Positions 21,498 through 34,175 of a stretch of DNA of 64,000 nucleotides are shown here, piece after piece (the stretch's first letter is position 1; each line of letters opens with the position of its first letter). The notes beneath the pieces were generated by a model. It made no database searches. It was not told the DNA's origin and saw only the letters and a program-made list of their open reading frames with translations. Location of the stretch: assembly GCA_032164245.1 (NCBI GenBank), contig JAVMKO010000002.1:95865340-95929339 (forward strand), given 5' to 3'. The position numbers and the translations under genes are program-made. This DNA is from Sternotherus odoratus. Its lineage: Eukaryota > Chordata > Testudines > Kinosternidae.

Positions 21498-23490
21498 GAA
21501 TTTAAAGTGTGTGTGTGGGGGGGTTTCCATAAGTTTTTAGTCTGGCAAAACCACATATACTTGATGGAAATTTGCTCGATTGTGAACTGCACAATTTGGC
21601 CAGGTGTACGAACCTCAGGATTTTATTTCAGATTGTATTGTATATGATGGATATATTTATAAATGCTCAATAGTCTGTCAAATTTGAACCATAGATAGGT
21701 GTCTGAGTCTCTGTTGCCCCATGTGTAGTCATTTACATCTGTGCAAAGAGGGTGTAAAATGCCACCATTCTGATTTGATAATGTTTTATACCCTGTTTGT
21801 CCCATGTACTGTATACACACACCACACACACACCACACACATGATGGACTCTAGTTACTAAAGATAGATATGGATGAACTCCAGACAGAAGCCACATGCA
21901 TAGAAACAAAGGACCACATTTAGAAGGGAGCCTAAGAGCCTACATAACTGATATTTACTTCTTCCTGGCTCTTCAACATGTATGATACACCAACTTAGAT
22001 GCTCCGGCACTTACCTCTGAGTCTGTCCCAATTTTGCAAAGACAGAGGAAGATCTCTTGGGTATATTAATGTAATATTAGGTATTTTAATGCCAATGTAG
22101 CTTATTATTGGATCTAACTGGTACACTTATGAACTTGTAACATTCTTTAGTTGCAGATAATTGGCACTCAGAGGTATGAAATCTTTGTCTAATCACTTTT
22201 TGAATTGCCATTGTTCACTGTAGTATCTGAGGACCTTCCCAAATATAATGTATTGGTAAATGTGAGGTCCCTATAATGTGGTCCCCAGTGGACTTCATAT
22301 GCTTGCATAACAGAGAAGAGCCAGAAAGCTCTGCTTTGGGTGTGTTGTTTTTTAAAAAGGCAGTGGGGAAAGGAAATGGTTAATGCTGTGAATGACATTC
22401 TGGTTTTGGTGGAAAAGCTTCATCAGAAGAAGGTTTAGCAGTGTTTTCTAAAGGTGTTTTGACTATAAATTCATATGATCTCTGCCTGGAAATTGGGTCT
22501 CAGCTAGATCTCCTTTCCCTTTGTAATCCTTAATTTTTTAAAAGAAATGATTACATATAAACAACTGATTCTCACGATCAAATCCTGACTGATCCATTAG
22601 CAAGAGGGAATGGCTTTTGGGAGAGTAATTTTTGATCTATAGAACAGAATGAACACTACAAGCAGTGTTAACTAAAATCAAATTCCACTCTGTACACTGC
22701 ACATTGCACTAGCACAAATAGCACACTGATTGTGCTATAACCACTGCCCATTTCACATGCATTTATATCACCAGTGAATTATGAGAGAGAAGTTTTTTCA
22801 AATATTTGTTTCACCATAGATGTGCTTCACATGTATATTTTTAGTCAAACTTGTCAGGAGCATTGATTACGCCAATGGATGTTGCAACGTCTTATCCCTT
22901 CAGGCTTTATTTGTTTATGTCCTTTTTTTTTTCAATAGCGAACAGTTTAGGTTTAGGTAACAGGAGTTAGTCATGGGCGGACCAGCCCACCCAGGCATGT
23001 CCCAACAAATGCTGATCTTTGCCCCAAGAACAGTAGTCTGTCTGATACAATGATCTATTCCCATAACCCTCCACTTACCTTCCTTAGCCTGCCTGCTGTG
23101 CAATGCAGTTGTAACTTGCTGTCATTCAAACTTCTGTGACGCTCTGGCAGTGGTTCCTGCAGCATGTAGCAATGACACAACATTGTGTCCCGAGTTTCTC
23201 TCCGTCATGTTTGGTTCAGAAAATGTCAGTATAAATAGAGTTCTCCGAATAGCAGTCTTACTTCACTGTCATGTGCTTGCCGTCAGGGAATCATGCTTCC
23301 TCATTCCAATTGTGATATCAATTTTCCAGACCCCTCTCCAAATAGAGGCAAAGAAAATAGAATTGTGAATGTGAAATAACAGAAGACGACAAGTTCATTT
23401 CAGACCTTCTAGAACTGCTGAGAATGTGTTTAATAAAGAACTGACAGTCATTTTACATATGATAATGATGACTTAGGTTTTGATGTAATA
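21498..23490. other. No gene; simple repeats only
   Basis: Contains a GT/G-rich stretch at about 21507-21525 and a CA-rich microsatellite at 21816-21842. Otherwise no coding frame or element borders are visible. Confidence 0.45.
21816..21842. repeat. CA-type microsatellite
   Basis: Imperfect (CA)n interrupted by CC steps ('acacacaccacacacac'). Confidence 0.8.
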
Positions 23491-23502
23491 ATTACTCTAC
23501 AA

Positions 23503-23707
23503 CTGTGGTGCTCACACAATGCAAAAATTGGTGACCCCTTTCACACAGCACGCTTATGTGCATGACCCCCCCATATCTATTAAAAACACCTTTTTTATAT
23601 TTAACACTATTCTAAATGCTGGAGGCGAAGCAGGGTTTGGGAGCAGAAGCTGCCAGCTCACAACCTCCCAGGTAATAACCTCGTGACCCCCAGTTTGAGA
23701 ACCCCTG
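23503..23707. mobile_element. Small hAT MITE (205 bp)
   Basis: The right end CCCAGTTTGAGAACCCCTG is characteristic of this hAT family (compare 55917-56287). The left end, CTGTGGTGCTCACAC, is eroded. Flanks CTCTACAA (23495-23502) and CTCTAGAA (23708-23715) match at 7 of 8 positions. Confidence 0.7.
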
Positions 23708-23715
23708 CTCTAGAA

Positions 23716-23830
23716 GGAGTGGTGGGCTTGTGGTTAAAGCATGGGGATGGAAATCATTAGGTCTGGTGTTGTTCATAGCTTTGTTCCTGACTAGTTGTCT
23801 GTCTCTCTCAGCATTTTATACTGCTCCCCA
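23716..23830 (+). repeat. MIR/CORE-type SINE fragment
   Basis: 'gtggttaaagcatgggg...aaatcattaggtctggtgtt' followed by 'tcctgactagttgtctgtct' resembles the tRNA-derived head and core of amniote MIR-type SINEs. It is old and diverged, with indels. Confidence 0.45.
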
Positions 23831-25009
23831 TCCCCATAGCATATGAGCACCTCCCAGGTAATAGCAATAGCAGAGTCCCTAATGGACTGCATGATGTCTC
23901 TGGTGCTCCTCCCTTTATGGGTCACAACTCTACCTGGGGTGGGGTGTTTGGAGGGGTGTTGGGAATTGGCAAAAAAAAGGGGTGTTCAAATTCAGTGTGC
24001 AGCTCACATACAGACATATTTTCAAAAGTGGCCAGTGATTTCAGGAGACTCAATTTTTGAGCACTCATCTTTGGTTTGATTTTTAAGAAGTACTGAGCAG
24101 GTGCAGACCCCACAGGTTTCTGCCGGAGCTATCCGCTCATTAGGCACCGCTGAAAAACCGTGGGCTCCCAACATCTAAAATGCCCCAAATCAATGGCCAG
24201 TCTTGACAATTTTGACCTTGACATCTCCGTGTCCCCATTTGTTTAAAAAACAAACCAAATTACTCCCCTATCTCAGAGCATGGGGCGGCTCAACCCATTA
24301 ATGGTTATAAAGCACCTGCGAGTCTCCGACAGTAGGCACGGTAGAAGTGCATCATGTTTTATGGATATTGCAAGATACACATCCAGTGCTGCATGTGTTG
24401 TTAAAAAATGGAGCCAATAGCATTCATTAAGTCAAAAGACCTAGATGAGTGGTCACATAACAAAAGATCGCTAAGGATATGTCTGAACTACCATCCATCT
24501 GTTTCAGTTGCACAAGCTAGATTACTTTGACTTTAAAATTCCCACTGTTGCTGACTCTGGTGCAGCTTCTCCTCAGCCCCCCCAGTCTTCTTGTTTCAGA
24601 GCTAAGGCCCATCTTAGAAGACACTCAGCTACCACGGAACTATCCAGGGAGAGCTCTTTAAAAGAAAAGGCTGGTTCTTTGTGGTCGTGGTACCTACTGT
24701 TCCAACCCCCAGGGATATAAGGAAGAGGAGCTTCGCTGTACTGGATTCCAGCAGAAACACAGCTGTAATCTGCCAAACTGCTGGGGGAGCGGCTCTCCTG
24801 GAGAGAGCAGAGGAACCCCACAGCCCAGCTGGCACCATCACATGGACATGGAAATCTGCATAAAAGTGCATTTCACCTTCCCAATCCCTGTCCACCAAGC
24901 CACGCAGAAGGCCGGAGGAGCACGTTTTTCAGCGATAACAGGAGAACGAGATTGTAGTAATGAGCCTCTCTTCCTGATGCAAAATTAGGCTATCCTAATT
25001 AGCATGCTC

Positions 25010-25023
25010 ATTTGCATGCAAAT
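25010..25023. promoter_or_regulatory. Octamer-type palindrome (possible POU site)
   Basis: ATTTGCATGCAAAT is a perfect 14-bp palindrome made of two overlapping octamers (ATTTGCAT and ATGCAAAT), the classical binding sequence of POU-domain factors. Ten bases upstream lies CCTAATTAGCATGC, with a homeodomain-type TAATTA core. Function is inference only; no gene is adjacent. Confidence 0.35.
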
Positions 25024-27269
25024 ACCCAGGAGGCTCTTCCACCCTATTACTGTTTCACAGGAATGCTGGCCTTTGAGCTGTGGCAATGAAGGGAGGGTTG
25101 GGTGAGCTGTGAGCTGGTGGGGAATGGGCTGATTTCTTTTGCCCTTTGCTTCGCTAGTACAAATGGTGGAGGCCTTTCTTTGCTTCTAGCTGCCATAGCA
25201 TTACCACGTGGTAATTGGCTACAAAGTGATCTGACTGTCATTTAAGTGAACAAGCCTCCCTGGAAAAAAGCACAGTCTGCACTCACCTGCACCTACCTAC
25301 TTACCTGTCTGTCTCATCTTGCTGTCCGTGTCCTTTCTTCCTGATGGTGGAAGTTTAACCCTTTCATTTGCTGCTGCGCAGTGGACAAGGAAAGAAGAGG
25401 CGAGGAGCCTTGTTATAGCAAGCTTTCATATCTCTTGTAAATTTCAGCTTTCCCTTTGAATCACCAAGAAGAATCACAATTCTCTTATAATGCTCCAAAT
25501 GGGGAAAGTTAATGTGATTTCAATGTCACCAATTATAACTATGGTGTTTCCTTAGCTGTGGCACAAGTGATCACAGACAGTCATTCACCTGCATGCCAGC
25601 AGCCAAGGGAGTGACACTGATTTATGTCAGATGAGGATTTGGCCCTCTGGATCTTTTGGATTCTCTCTTTCATGTAATGACTCCAGTAGCCATTTAAGGG
25701 GTAGGTTCTGCTGCCTTTACTCCTGTAAGTACTGCATGGACATTACTCTGCACATAGTCCCATTTTCGTTACTTGAGGAGTAAAGTGAGTGAAATTGGGA
25801 GACTCTGAGAGCTCACATCATAGGGCCAGATTCTCCCATCCTTACTCACACTCCTTGGATAGTCCCAGTGGGCCAGACTGAGAACCCCTTACCCTCTTTG
25901 AGTAGTCTTGTTGCTTGCACATGGGCCAGGGTTCACAATCTAGCTACTGAAGTCAGTGGGACCATTTGGACAAGCTAGTGCTTATCAAAATAAGTAATGG
26001 CTCTTCAGCCTAGATGTGGGCAATCAATGGGACTATTTTGCGGAGAGAAGTACTATTCCGTGTAAACATGGGTGGCAGAATCTAAACAGCTGGCAGAGAG
26101 TTTCTGTCATGAAGAGCCTGCTGCCGCTGAAGGCCGTATTGTGGCAGGATTCCCAGATGGACTGCTCTGATCGCTAAAAGCACCAAAGTTCAGTAACATT
26201 TACATGCCACTGCGTCAAATTTTCCCAGTGGTTTCATTCTATAACTGTACAAGGCCAAGATCTTAGGCATGCAGCAACTCTGGCATGAAAAAGTGCATGT
26301 ATAAAATTGCAGATATAATTTTAGAGGCCACAGTTGAAAATGTGGGCAAGATACGACAAGCTACTCTGTGTATTTGGGAACACTCCTGTTTTCCTAATGC
26401 AAAAGACTGATATAGTGATTGGATTACATATTATGAAAAAGGCGTAGATGGGAATCTGATAGTGATTTATGTACACATTAGAGTCTTCATTCTCCTCTAA
26501 ATTGTGCCAATTTTAAATCAGGAGTAACTCTATTAAAGCCATCAGAGTTAAAGCACCTAGTGTAAGACTGGTGTGTGAGAGAGGAGCCCAACGTGTCCTA
26601 TTGCATGAGCCCTGGCTAGCCCTGGCAGCATAACATTTCCTTACTTGGTTTCAGTGCATCGTGTTTTAGAGATGAAACGACTGCAAGAAGCAATTTCTGG
26701 CTGCTGCTGTGTGGGGAGGAGGGAAATGTACAAGCGATTTGTAGCCTGCAAAAGGTTAATTATTGAAAGCAGTAGCATCCCTAACAGTGGCTTTAAGGTA
26801 GTCCCTCAAGCAGCTTTATGTTACTGCATGTGGCTCATCTGCTTTCACACACAGTCCAGTTTCGTCAGTGGGCGTTAGAAGACTCTACTGATAGATAGTT
26901 AAAGGAGTATAATATCCCTAGTGTAGATGCACTTATATCAGTCAAAAGCTGCTTTATACCATAGAGCTTATTCCCCTTCTCGTACAGGAATAGCTCTACT
27001 GTTATACCACTAAAACTGCACACTGTATAACGATATTGGCAAACAATCACAAGGAAGCCTCCTGCTTTGTCACTGCTGGTTGCAGACACAGTGACATTCA
27101 GAAGATGGAAATCTGAAAGTACAGCGTTAGGGCCTGATCATGCAAAGCTCTTGAATTCAGTGGGAATGGAGGGCGTTCAGCACCTTGCAGGGTTAGGCCA
27201 CTTCAAAAGCGGCCATTGAGTTTCAGTATCTCCATTTTTGGGTCCCATGCCCAGCCCGAAATGTCTTGT

Positions 27270-27371
27270 CCTGATTTTCAGAAAGAGCTGAGCAACAGCT
27301 GCGTCTTCCACTGATTTCAGTTGCTGATGGGGCTTCCCTCCAATAGCTTCCACTAGCTTCTGAAAATCAGG
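27270..27371. repeat. Palindromic ancient repeat (CCTGATTTTCAGA ends)
   Basis: Perfect 13-bp inverted arms CCTGATTTTCAGA (27270-27282) and TCTGAAAATCAGG (27359-27371) around 'gagctgagcaacagctg'. Degraded relatives occur near 24000-24240, 34395-34575, 41195-41330 and 46384-46500. Confidence 0.6.
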
Positions 27372-28714
27372 TTAAAGGGATCACTAGTTGCACCCAGAAA
27401 CTGAGTCCTCCAGAATGAGAAGCTGCTTTTGAAATTTTGTACCTTATCTTGCACCTGTAGAAATTTACCTCACAAAGGCCAGACCTTTGTAGAAACAGCA
27501 ACTATCAGACTGAAGTTAAATAACTCCATTCTGCACTCAAAGCTCAAATCAGTGCAAATTGCATTCAGTTTGGATGTTCTTCTAATTTGTTTGCACTTTG
27601 CGAACACGTTTCCATTAAGACTTATTGGTGTGGATGATTCTTATCTGTGAGTTCAGAAATGACAATTGCGTTTTCTTGAGACGCTTGGTAGAAGTTGATG
27701 CTCTCTGTATATGCCAGTATCATGTCACTCAGTCATGAAATGTTACCTCCTCTGAACTGGAATGGGGCAGCTGGGGAATAGCACAAAGCAATACTATGCA
27801 ACAGTCAAATAAAGGAAGCAAAGAATACCACATCCAACTGCAACTACAGGGGGGATTGTAGGCAAGCCTAATATAATTACCCAGAATGGAGTTGGGCCAG
27901 CACAGTGAGGTTAACGTGACCTTCCTCTTGCACTAAGGGCCATTGTATTTTTAAAGACCACAGTGGTAAGGAACACAGTTTCACATCTTCTCTCAAAGGT
28001 GGCAAAGAGGAAACAAATTGAAAATGCATGCAGCAGTGCTTTCTTTAGTCATTCTGTTTTCACTTCCTGGAGTGTTATCTCGTCATCCCTCACTGATGAA
28101 AAATAAATGTTCTCCCTCCCACCTCCCCATGTTATCTCTTCTCTGCTCTAGTAATGCTCAGGTGTACCTAATGATACAGTATCAAAAATGATTCCTGCTG
28201 TCTCTCACTATTAGGAACTTTTCATTTAGTTTCTTGTGACCTACCCTCTGACCCAGATAACACAATAAATGACAGTCTGGGAAAAACTTGAGGCTTACAT
28301 TGATGTATGCAGTTCTGATCTGTGTCCAAAACTGTTTCTGTGGTTTCCTGGCACTCATTTCTTCTATCTTGTTCAACTAAATCAGGCTGTGCTTATGGCT
28401 TTCTCGTTTTGGTGTACAGCATTTCTCTTTGGTACATAGTTTCTCTGTTTCCAAGACATCACTCCCAGAAAAGGAGGCCGTTTCTGATGTGAAGTCAAAG
28501 AATGTGAAAATCTGACTCTCATTTTTCTCCCTATTCCCTTTGATGTTTTATCTGTTCTCTGCAAACTTTTATGTAATACAGCCACTGGTGGGAGGGAGAA
28601 ACATACAATGCAGATAGCCCTGGATTAAAGTAGTTTTTATAAACACTTTATGCCTGTGTAGGATACATTCATTTGCTTTTTGGGGTCAGATTCAAGAGGT
28701 CAGTGATCTCAATG

Positions 28715-28870
28715 TATTTGTTGTTTATTATTTATATTTCTGTATCACCTATAAGTTCCATTCAAGATCAAGGTTGCATTATATTAGGCACTGCACAATA
28801 TGTAAGAAAACACAGCTTGTGCCCCAAAAGCTTATGGCCTATGGGTGTGAAGAAGGACCAGGAAAATGCA
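28715..28870 (+). repeat. Ancient amniote dispersed repeat
   Basis: 'attatttatatttctgtatc...aggcactgcacaatat' and 'cttgtgccccaaaagctta' match a repeat that occurs again at 31910-32025, 56550-56635 and 63840-63923. Name uncertain. Confidence 0.5.
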
Positions 28871-30551
28871 GGGCAGGGGACAGATGTTAAAAGTCAATTA
28901 GGCCTTGGTGTAGATCTACTCATTCCATGTCGGTGAGAGAAACACCAGGGAATCACTCTAAAGAACCAGAGAATGAATCTCTGCAAGTGTTCCAGTTATT
29001 CCAATGCTGTATCTTCTCATTAGGGTGCCTTTCAGGCAATACATTAGAAATAGCCTATAAAACAAGACAGAGCAATGACTCGTTGCAGGAGGAAAGTAAT
29101 GTCACCAAAAATCCGTTCAAACAGTATGTGCTAAATCATCAAGAGAGATTCAAACTGGATTTCAAAACAACTTCAGTTTCAGCACCACACATTTCCAGTG
29201 GAAGAGAATTTTACAAGCAAAAGTCAGAATAGACCAGCTTAAAAGCCCCTTTCTCCATGCTTTCGGGGAAAATCCTTTGCCTAAACCAAAGGAGCCAAGC
29301 CAGTAGTGTCTGGAAGGATATACATGCTTCCTGTTGAGACATAAATCACTTTTGATTCTGTCTGGGAGACATATTCTGGGAACAGTCACGGGTGCCTTGA
29401 GAAGTAAAACTGGGTATTGTGGTGGTGACTCAATTCTCATATGCTGTGAGTGGACAGCAGCTCTCCCTTGCACTATGACACTAGACGTGAATGAGAGAGT
29501 TCTCACATGCTGTCTCTTATTAAAGGGATACAATCTACTTGATATGTAGTCAGCTAAATAAGTTTTAAAGCAGTTTTGATGACCTGTTCCTGAGGGGCCC
29601 TCCTGCCAGTTTTTGTGGTTTTACAATTACAATGATCATTTATCTATTTTATTATTTGCATTACCATAGTGACAATTATGGAACATTTCTGTTTCCACTT
29701 TTAATAACACTAGTGTGATTTGTAAGTTGCCACTGTCTTTTTAAAATTGATATTGAAAAAAACACATTTGGGGGCCAAATTCTGTCCTGGAGTCTGTAGT
29801 ATAGAAAGCCTGCCAGATAGGGCAGGATTTCAGGGACAGGGTTAGGGGATTCTTGCAAGCATGTTTTGCTGCTTCTTTGAGCAAGATGGAATATATTTGT
29901 GGCTAGCGCTTGTTGAGACCCATATATGTGCTAGCGATCAGTGGGGCTGGATATGCCGCCTCAGGACAGCAGGCTCATGGCAGGTTGTATGGAACCTTTA
30001 GGTGTCCTATCCTTTTTTTTTCTAGTGTGTGGGTTCTAGACTAGAACGTGATCACCTTCCCTTTGTTTATAGCTAGAAGGGAGTGGGCGGGTCCAGAGAC
30101 TTTTTTTCCCCCTGATGTACCATGGAGTCACAGAACAGGAAATGTTCAGAAGTGCTGGTAATTGTGTTTCTCTGATCCCCCCTTGTGTTTGTAAGGAAAA
30201 GTCCCTCCAACTGTATGGACTGAAGCCTTCCTTAATATCACTCGTGCACTGGGAGCCCATTGAGCTTAGTGAGGTTTTATGTGATTGCAGAGGTTTAGCC
30301 TGCACGTAGTGCAGCATAGAGTCAGAACATAAGGCTGGAATATACACAGAGAAGTCCTGATAAGGTCCTCAACTATGGGATAACTAATAGTTATAGCTAA
30401 CAGATAAATAATAGTTAATAGATAACTAATGCCATCAGAACCCTGGGACTGAACTGGGCTAAACTGATGTTCATGTGGAGGGAGGGTGGTATCTTGTTTA
30501 ATAGTATGGATCACAAATAAGCATTTCATAACTTGCATCACAAACAACGTT

Positions 30552-31330
30552 GATAGGCTCATAGATTTTAAGGTCAGAAGGAACCCTGGTGATCATCTAG
30601 TCCAGGGTTTCTCAAACTGGGGGTTGCGACCCCCCGGGGGGTCACCGAGCGCTCCCCGGGGGGGTTGTGAGCTCCTGTCACCGCAACTCGCAGCGGCGGG
30701 GCCGGGGGGCCGGCGCGCACCCGGCAGCCCGCCCACGGCGGGGACGGGGGGCTCGGGCACAGCTGGCCACCCGCCCGCGGCGGGGGCTAGGGGGGTCACA
30801 CCGCACCCGGTAGCCTGCCCGCTGCAGGGACTGCGGCCGGCGTGCACCCGGCAGCCCGCTCGCCGCGGCGGGGACGGGGGTCGCGCGGCAGCCGGACCGG
30901 AGGGGTCATGGCGTGCCGACGGTGCAGGAAAAGGGGTCGCGGTCTCACTAAGTTTGAGACCCGCTGATCTAGTCTGACCTCCTGCACATTGTAGACCACA
31001 AAACCTCACCCACCCACTCCTATAATAGACCCCTAACCTCTCGCTGAGTTACCGAAGTCCTCAAATCATGGTTTAATCCATCATTTACACGAGTTTAGAC
31101 CTGCCAGTGACCTATGCTCCATGCTGCAGAGGAAGGCAGAAACAACCCCCCCCCCCCCCCCCCAGGATCTCTGCTGATCTGACCTGGGCAAAAATTTCTT
31201 TCTGACCCCAAATACAGCGATCAATTAGACCCTAAGCATGTAGGCAAGACCCACTGGCCAGACACCTGGGAAAGAATTCGCTGTAGTAACTCAAAGCCCT
31301 CCCTAGAGGCAAGATGTGATATAAAGGCTG
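30552..31330 (-). mobile_element. CR1 LINE 3' end, interrupted by hAT
   Basis: The plus strand opens with 'ctcatagattttaaggtcag', the reverse of a CR1 terminus, and continues after the hAT insertion at 30967 with 'gacctcctgcacattgtag', then to about 31310. It contains an 18-C run at 31146-31163, replacing a normally short C stretch. No coding portion remains. Confidence 0.75.
30603..30966 (+). mobile_element. Non-autonomous hAT element (364 bp)
   Basis: Perfect 8-bp duplication ATCTAGTC (30595-30602 and 30967-30974). Ends are CAGGGTTTCTCAAACTGGGG and AAGTTTGAGACCCGCTG. The core is over-rich in CpG ('ccggcagcccgcccacggcg' type). It inserted into the CR1 tail and is the same family as 55917-56287, which lies in the opposite orientation. 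Confidence 0.9.
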
Positions 31331-31334
31331 GTTT

Positions 31335-31905
31335 GATGGATCTATGAAGTCAGGGTGAGAGGGGGGCACAGAGATCAACAAACCTTGAATCGGCTGATCG
31401 ATGGTGGGAGTAATAAAAAATGGGTCAAGGAGGCAGTGAGTCTGGATGCATGTGGTACCGCTGACTTCTGGCCCCTTCTACTGCTCTGGTCTGCCAGCCT
31501 TCCTGTATTTGAGTTTAGTGTCCCACTGCGCTGTGGACAGTGGAACACAATCTGGGTGCCCCCTAGTGTCACATTAGAGTCAGGAATTCAAGCAGGAGGC
31601 AGCTGGCACAAGGGCGAGTGGGCAGCACTCAGACAGCTGAGCCTGCTTTGCATTCAAGGAGAGCAGCAGCACCTTTGCCACTGGCAGCAAGCATCACTGA
31701 GAGAACCAAACCTTTAACAGCGAGTGAAGCCAAGTGGGCAGGCAGATGTCTGTCCTGGGCAGGGCAGCTATAAGGCTTTGCAGGAGAGGATCTCTGGGGT
31801 AGGGAAGAAGAGAGGGGACTCTGGGGAGGAAGCTCTGAAATAGAGGAGGAATGGGGGCAGCCTGCAGACTGGGGGTACAGAATGTCAGTGGATCTGGGTT
31901 TGGAG
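31335..31905. other. No recognisable feature
   Basis: No credible gene. Short frames on both strands show no domain. Confidence 0.4.
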
Positions 31906-31909
31906 TGGC

Positions 31910-32025
31910 ATTGTAATTGTTGTTTAATATTGGTATTGCGAGGAGTCCCATTCCGGGATCTAGACCCAGTTGTGCTAGGGACTGTACAGACACAGAACAA
32001 AAAGATGGTCTCTACTCCAAAGAGC
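31910..32025 (+). repeat. Ancient amniote dispersed repeat
   Basis: Contains 'ttgtgctagggactgtacag' and 'agatggtctctactccaaag', the same family as 28715-28870. Best preserved of the copies here. Confidence 0.6.
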
Positions 32026-32029
32026 TGTT

Positions 32030-33922
32030 TTCTTTTATTACTTTGCCCATTGATTCTGACTGAAAAGCCTTAAACCCTTTTTTGTTTTTAGAGCATGTTC
32101 CTCTCTTGCTTTTCCTTGCATTTGTATTTTGTCTTTGTTTAAATTTGTAGCTTTTAGGTCTAGGAGAAGCGCAGAACTCCTGGCAATAACATGGACTCAC
32201 ATCACTTGCATTGTTAGATATCTAATGTGCTGGGATGACCCGAGTCAGTTATCTAATCATCCCCTTTCCCACGCTTCACTCTGCTCTTGATTCTCATTTA
32301 CATTAAGGCCCATTTACACAGCTCTGGCCTGAGATCCTATTGTAAATGCAAATCAGGGCCCCTCTTTCCATTAGTTTTTATTTCAGATCATTCTGCACTT
32401 TCCTCTGACACCTTTTTTTAAATCCAGAGTAATCCCACAGACGTCAGTGAAGTTCCACTGGAGTAAGACCAGTGTAGGGCCAGGTGGGACCAATTCAGAG
32501 AGGTACTGTGTACCTGCAACTCCTAATGAAGCCAGATTCTTCACTCTTACTAGTGCAATGTCAATGGAGTTACACTAGTGTAAAAGAGTGAGTGAGTGAG
32601 AGACATGGGCTTATTGGGTGTTGAGACTGCTAAGCCCCTTGCAGGATTGGACCCACTGAAGAAAGTATATAGGATTTCCTAGTGTATTGATTCTCTGATG
32701 TCGTCCACACTCTTCTAATTGCAAAATGTCTGACCCAGTTGGGAAAGCTTTTTCTTTACATGTGCCAGTGTTACAAAGATGCCGACGACTCTAGTTTAAA
32801 AACCCTTCTGTCTACAAAACACCCCAGTAGGGCTCCTTGTGTTCAGTCTTCCAACCAGCATGCATGAGGCAAAGGCAAGACAGGAAATCAACTGCAATTT
32901 GAGGTCCGGACCAGCCTAGGATGAATCAGTGCTTTCATGTTATGTAGGTCACACAGTTCACAGACAGATCGGAGAGCAGTCCCTTCATTTTTGAAGTTGG
33001 TGCATTTTGACAGTAAATTGGCTTTAAATGCCATTCATATGAACCAAATTACCCATGGAGCTGGTGCAGTAAGTTTATTGTTTTGTAGTCCATTAAATAT
33101 GTAGATAAAATGCAATGGGTGAAATTCAGAGACAATATGTCTCAAAGGAGGTATGGATGGATGGATTCTCTTACACCCAGTTAGACCCCCTTTGACCTAT
33201 TTGCACCCACTTACCAATGTATGAATATAAGGGAGCAGATGATGATGTAGCTTACACACCCCATGGCTAAAAATAGGGGTAAGATGGTGTAAATTAAGAT
33301 GGGAGAGCTTAAAGTAAATTAGTGAGGAGCATGTTATTGCATTCTCCTCTTTGTCACTGAGCCTCAGATTCATCATTTGATGGCCACTGAACACTGACTC
33401 CTAAATAAAATGGAAAAGGAGGAAACAGGATTTATGCATTGTATCTCCTGAAAAAGATTAGGACCTATGCAATAAGAACTGGCATAATGTATCCGTAAGG
33501 ACTGGATGGGGTAGTGAAATGCCTGAAACATAGCTGAGGAGTTTCACACTGTTTGCCTCATTGCACATAGGAAGGCTGCTATAAACATGGAATAAATAAA
33601 TTGATGGAGCCAGCAGCAAATTGATCCTCCTCATCCCACCTCTTTTGAGTAAGTTCCCTTTTCAATGAGCTTTTGTTCCTATTGCTCAGAACCCCTGCTT
33701 TCTGACACTTATAGGCAGTCAGGTTTCTGTTTCCTAGAAACAGTGAAATCCTCACATGGTGCTCCATGAAGACAGCATGTAATTCAGTGAAAGCAGGTCT
33801 GTCATGTAAACTGTGCAGTGGCTGTGCTGAGGTTTTATTACACTATTCCATTACAAACATATCACACGCTGTCAAATTACATGCCGTCTTAAAGAAGAGT
33901 GGAGTAGCTGGGATTTTTAAAC
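32030..33922. other. No gene; ancient repeat traces
   Basis: About 32420-32600 contains 'ccagagtaatcccacag' and 'ggagttacactagtgtaa' blocks of the old palindromic 'ccagattct' family. The rest is unassigned. Confidence 0.4.
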
Positions 33923-33925
33923 TAA

Positions 33926-34172
33926 GGGCTGGGCTACACTGGGGTTGGGGGGGGGGGTGAGGGTTCGAACTCAGATACACAACTTCAGCTATGTTATTCA
34001 CGTAGCTGAAGTCGAATTATCTTGGTTCAACGTACCTGGCCATCATGGCAGTGGGTCGAGCGGAGCCGCCCCCCTGCCGACTCCGCTTACTCCTCCTGCC
34101 GAGATGGAGTACAGGCATCGATTCAGGGATCAAATGCTACCCGCCGATCCGGCGGGTAGTGTAGCCATACCC
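33926..34172. mobile_element. PIF/Harbinger MITE (247 bp) with TAA duplication
   Basis: Ends GGGCTGGGCTACACT and AGTGTAGCCATACCC; the 3-bp duplication TAA (33923-33925 and 34173-34175) is the classic PIF/Harbinger TWA form. The interior includes 'acttcagctatgttattcac', 'gtcgag' and 'ccgatccggcgggtag' blocks. Same family as the nested MITE at 20696-21054. Confidence 0.88.
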
Positions 34173-34175
34173 TAA

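Larger units (their letters stand above)
23840..30551. other. Long repeat-poor stretch without genes
   Basis: Six and a half kilobases without a young element or a believable exon. Open frames are short and lack protein character. Scattered ancient repeats are listed separately (27270-27371, 28715-28870). It could be intron or intergenic DNA; the sequence alone does not say. The octamer dyad at 25010-25023 is the only regulatory-looking motif I would single out. Confidence 0.45.

Noticed and set aside
30486..30977. 163-codon plus-strand frame
   Set aside because: It runs from a CR1 tail into the hAT element 30603-30966; frame openness is due to GC content.
31146..31163. 18-C run as a special structure
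   Set aside because: A homopolymer in a CR1 tail; most simply a slippage expansion or an assembly uncertainty.
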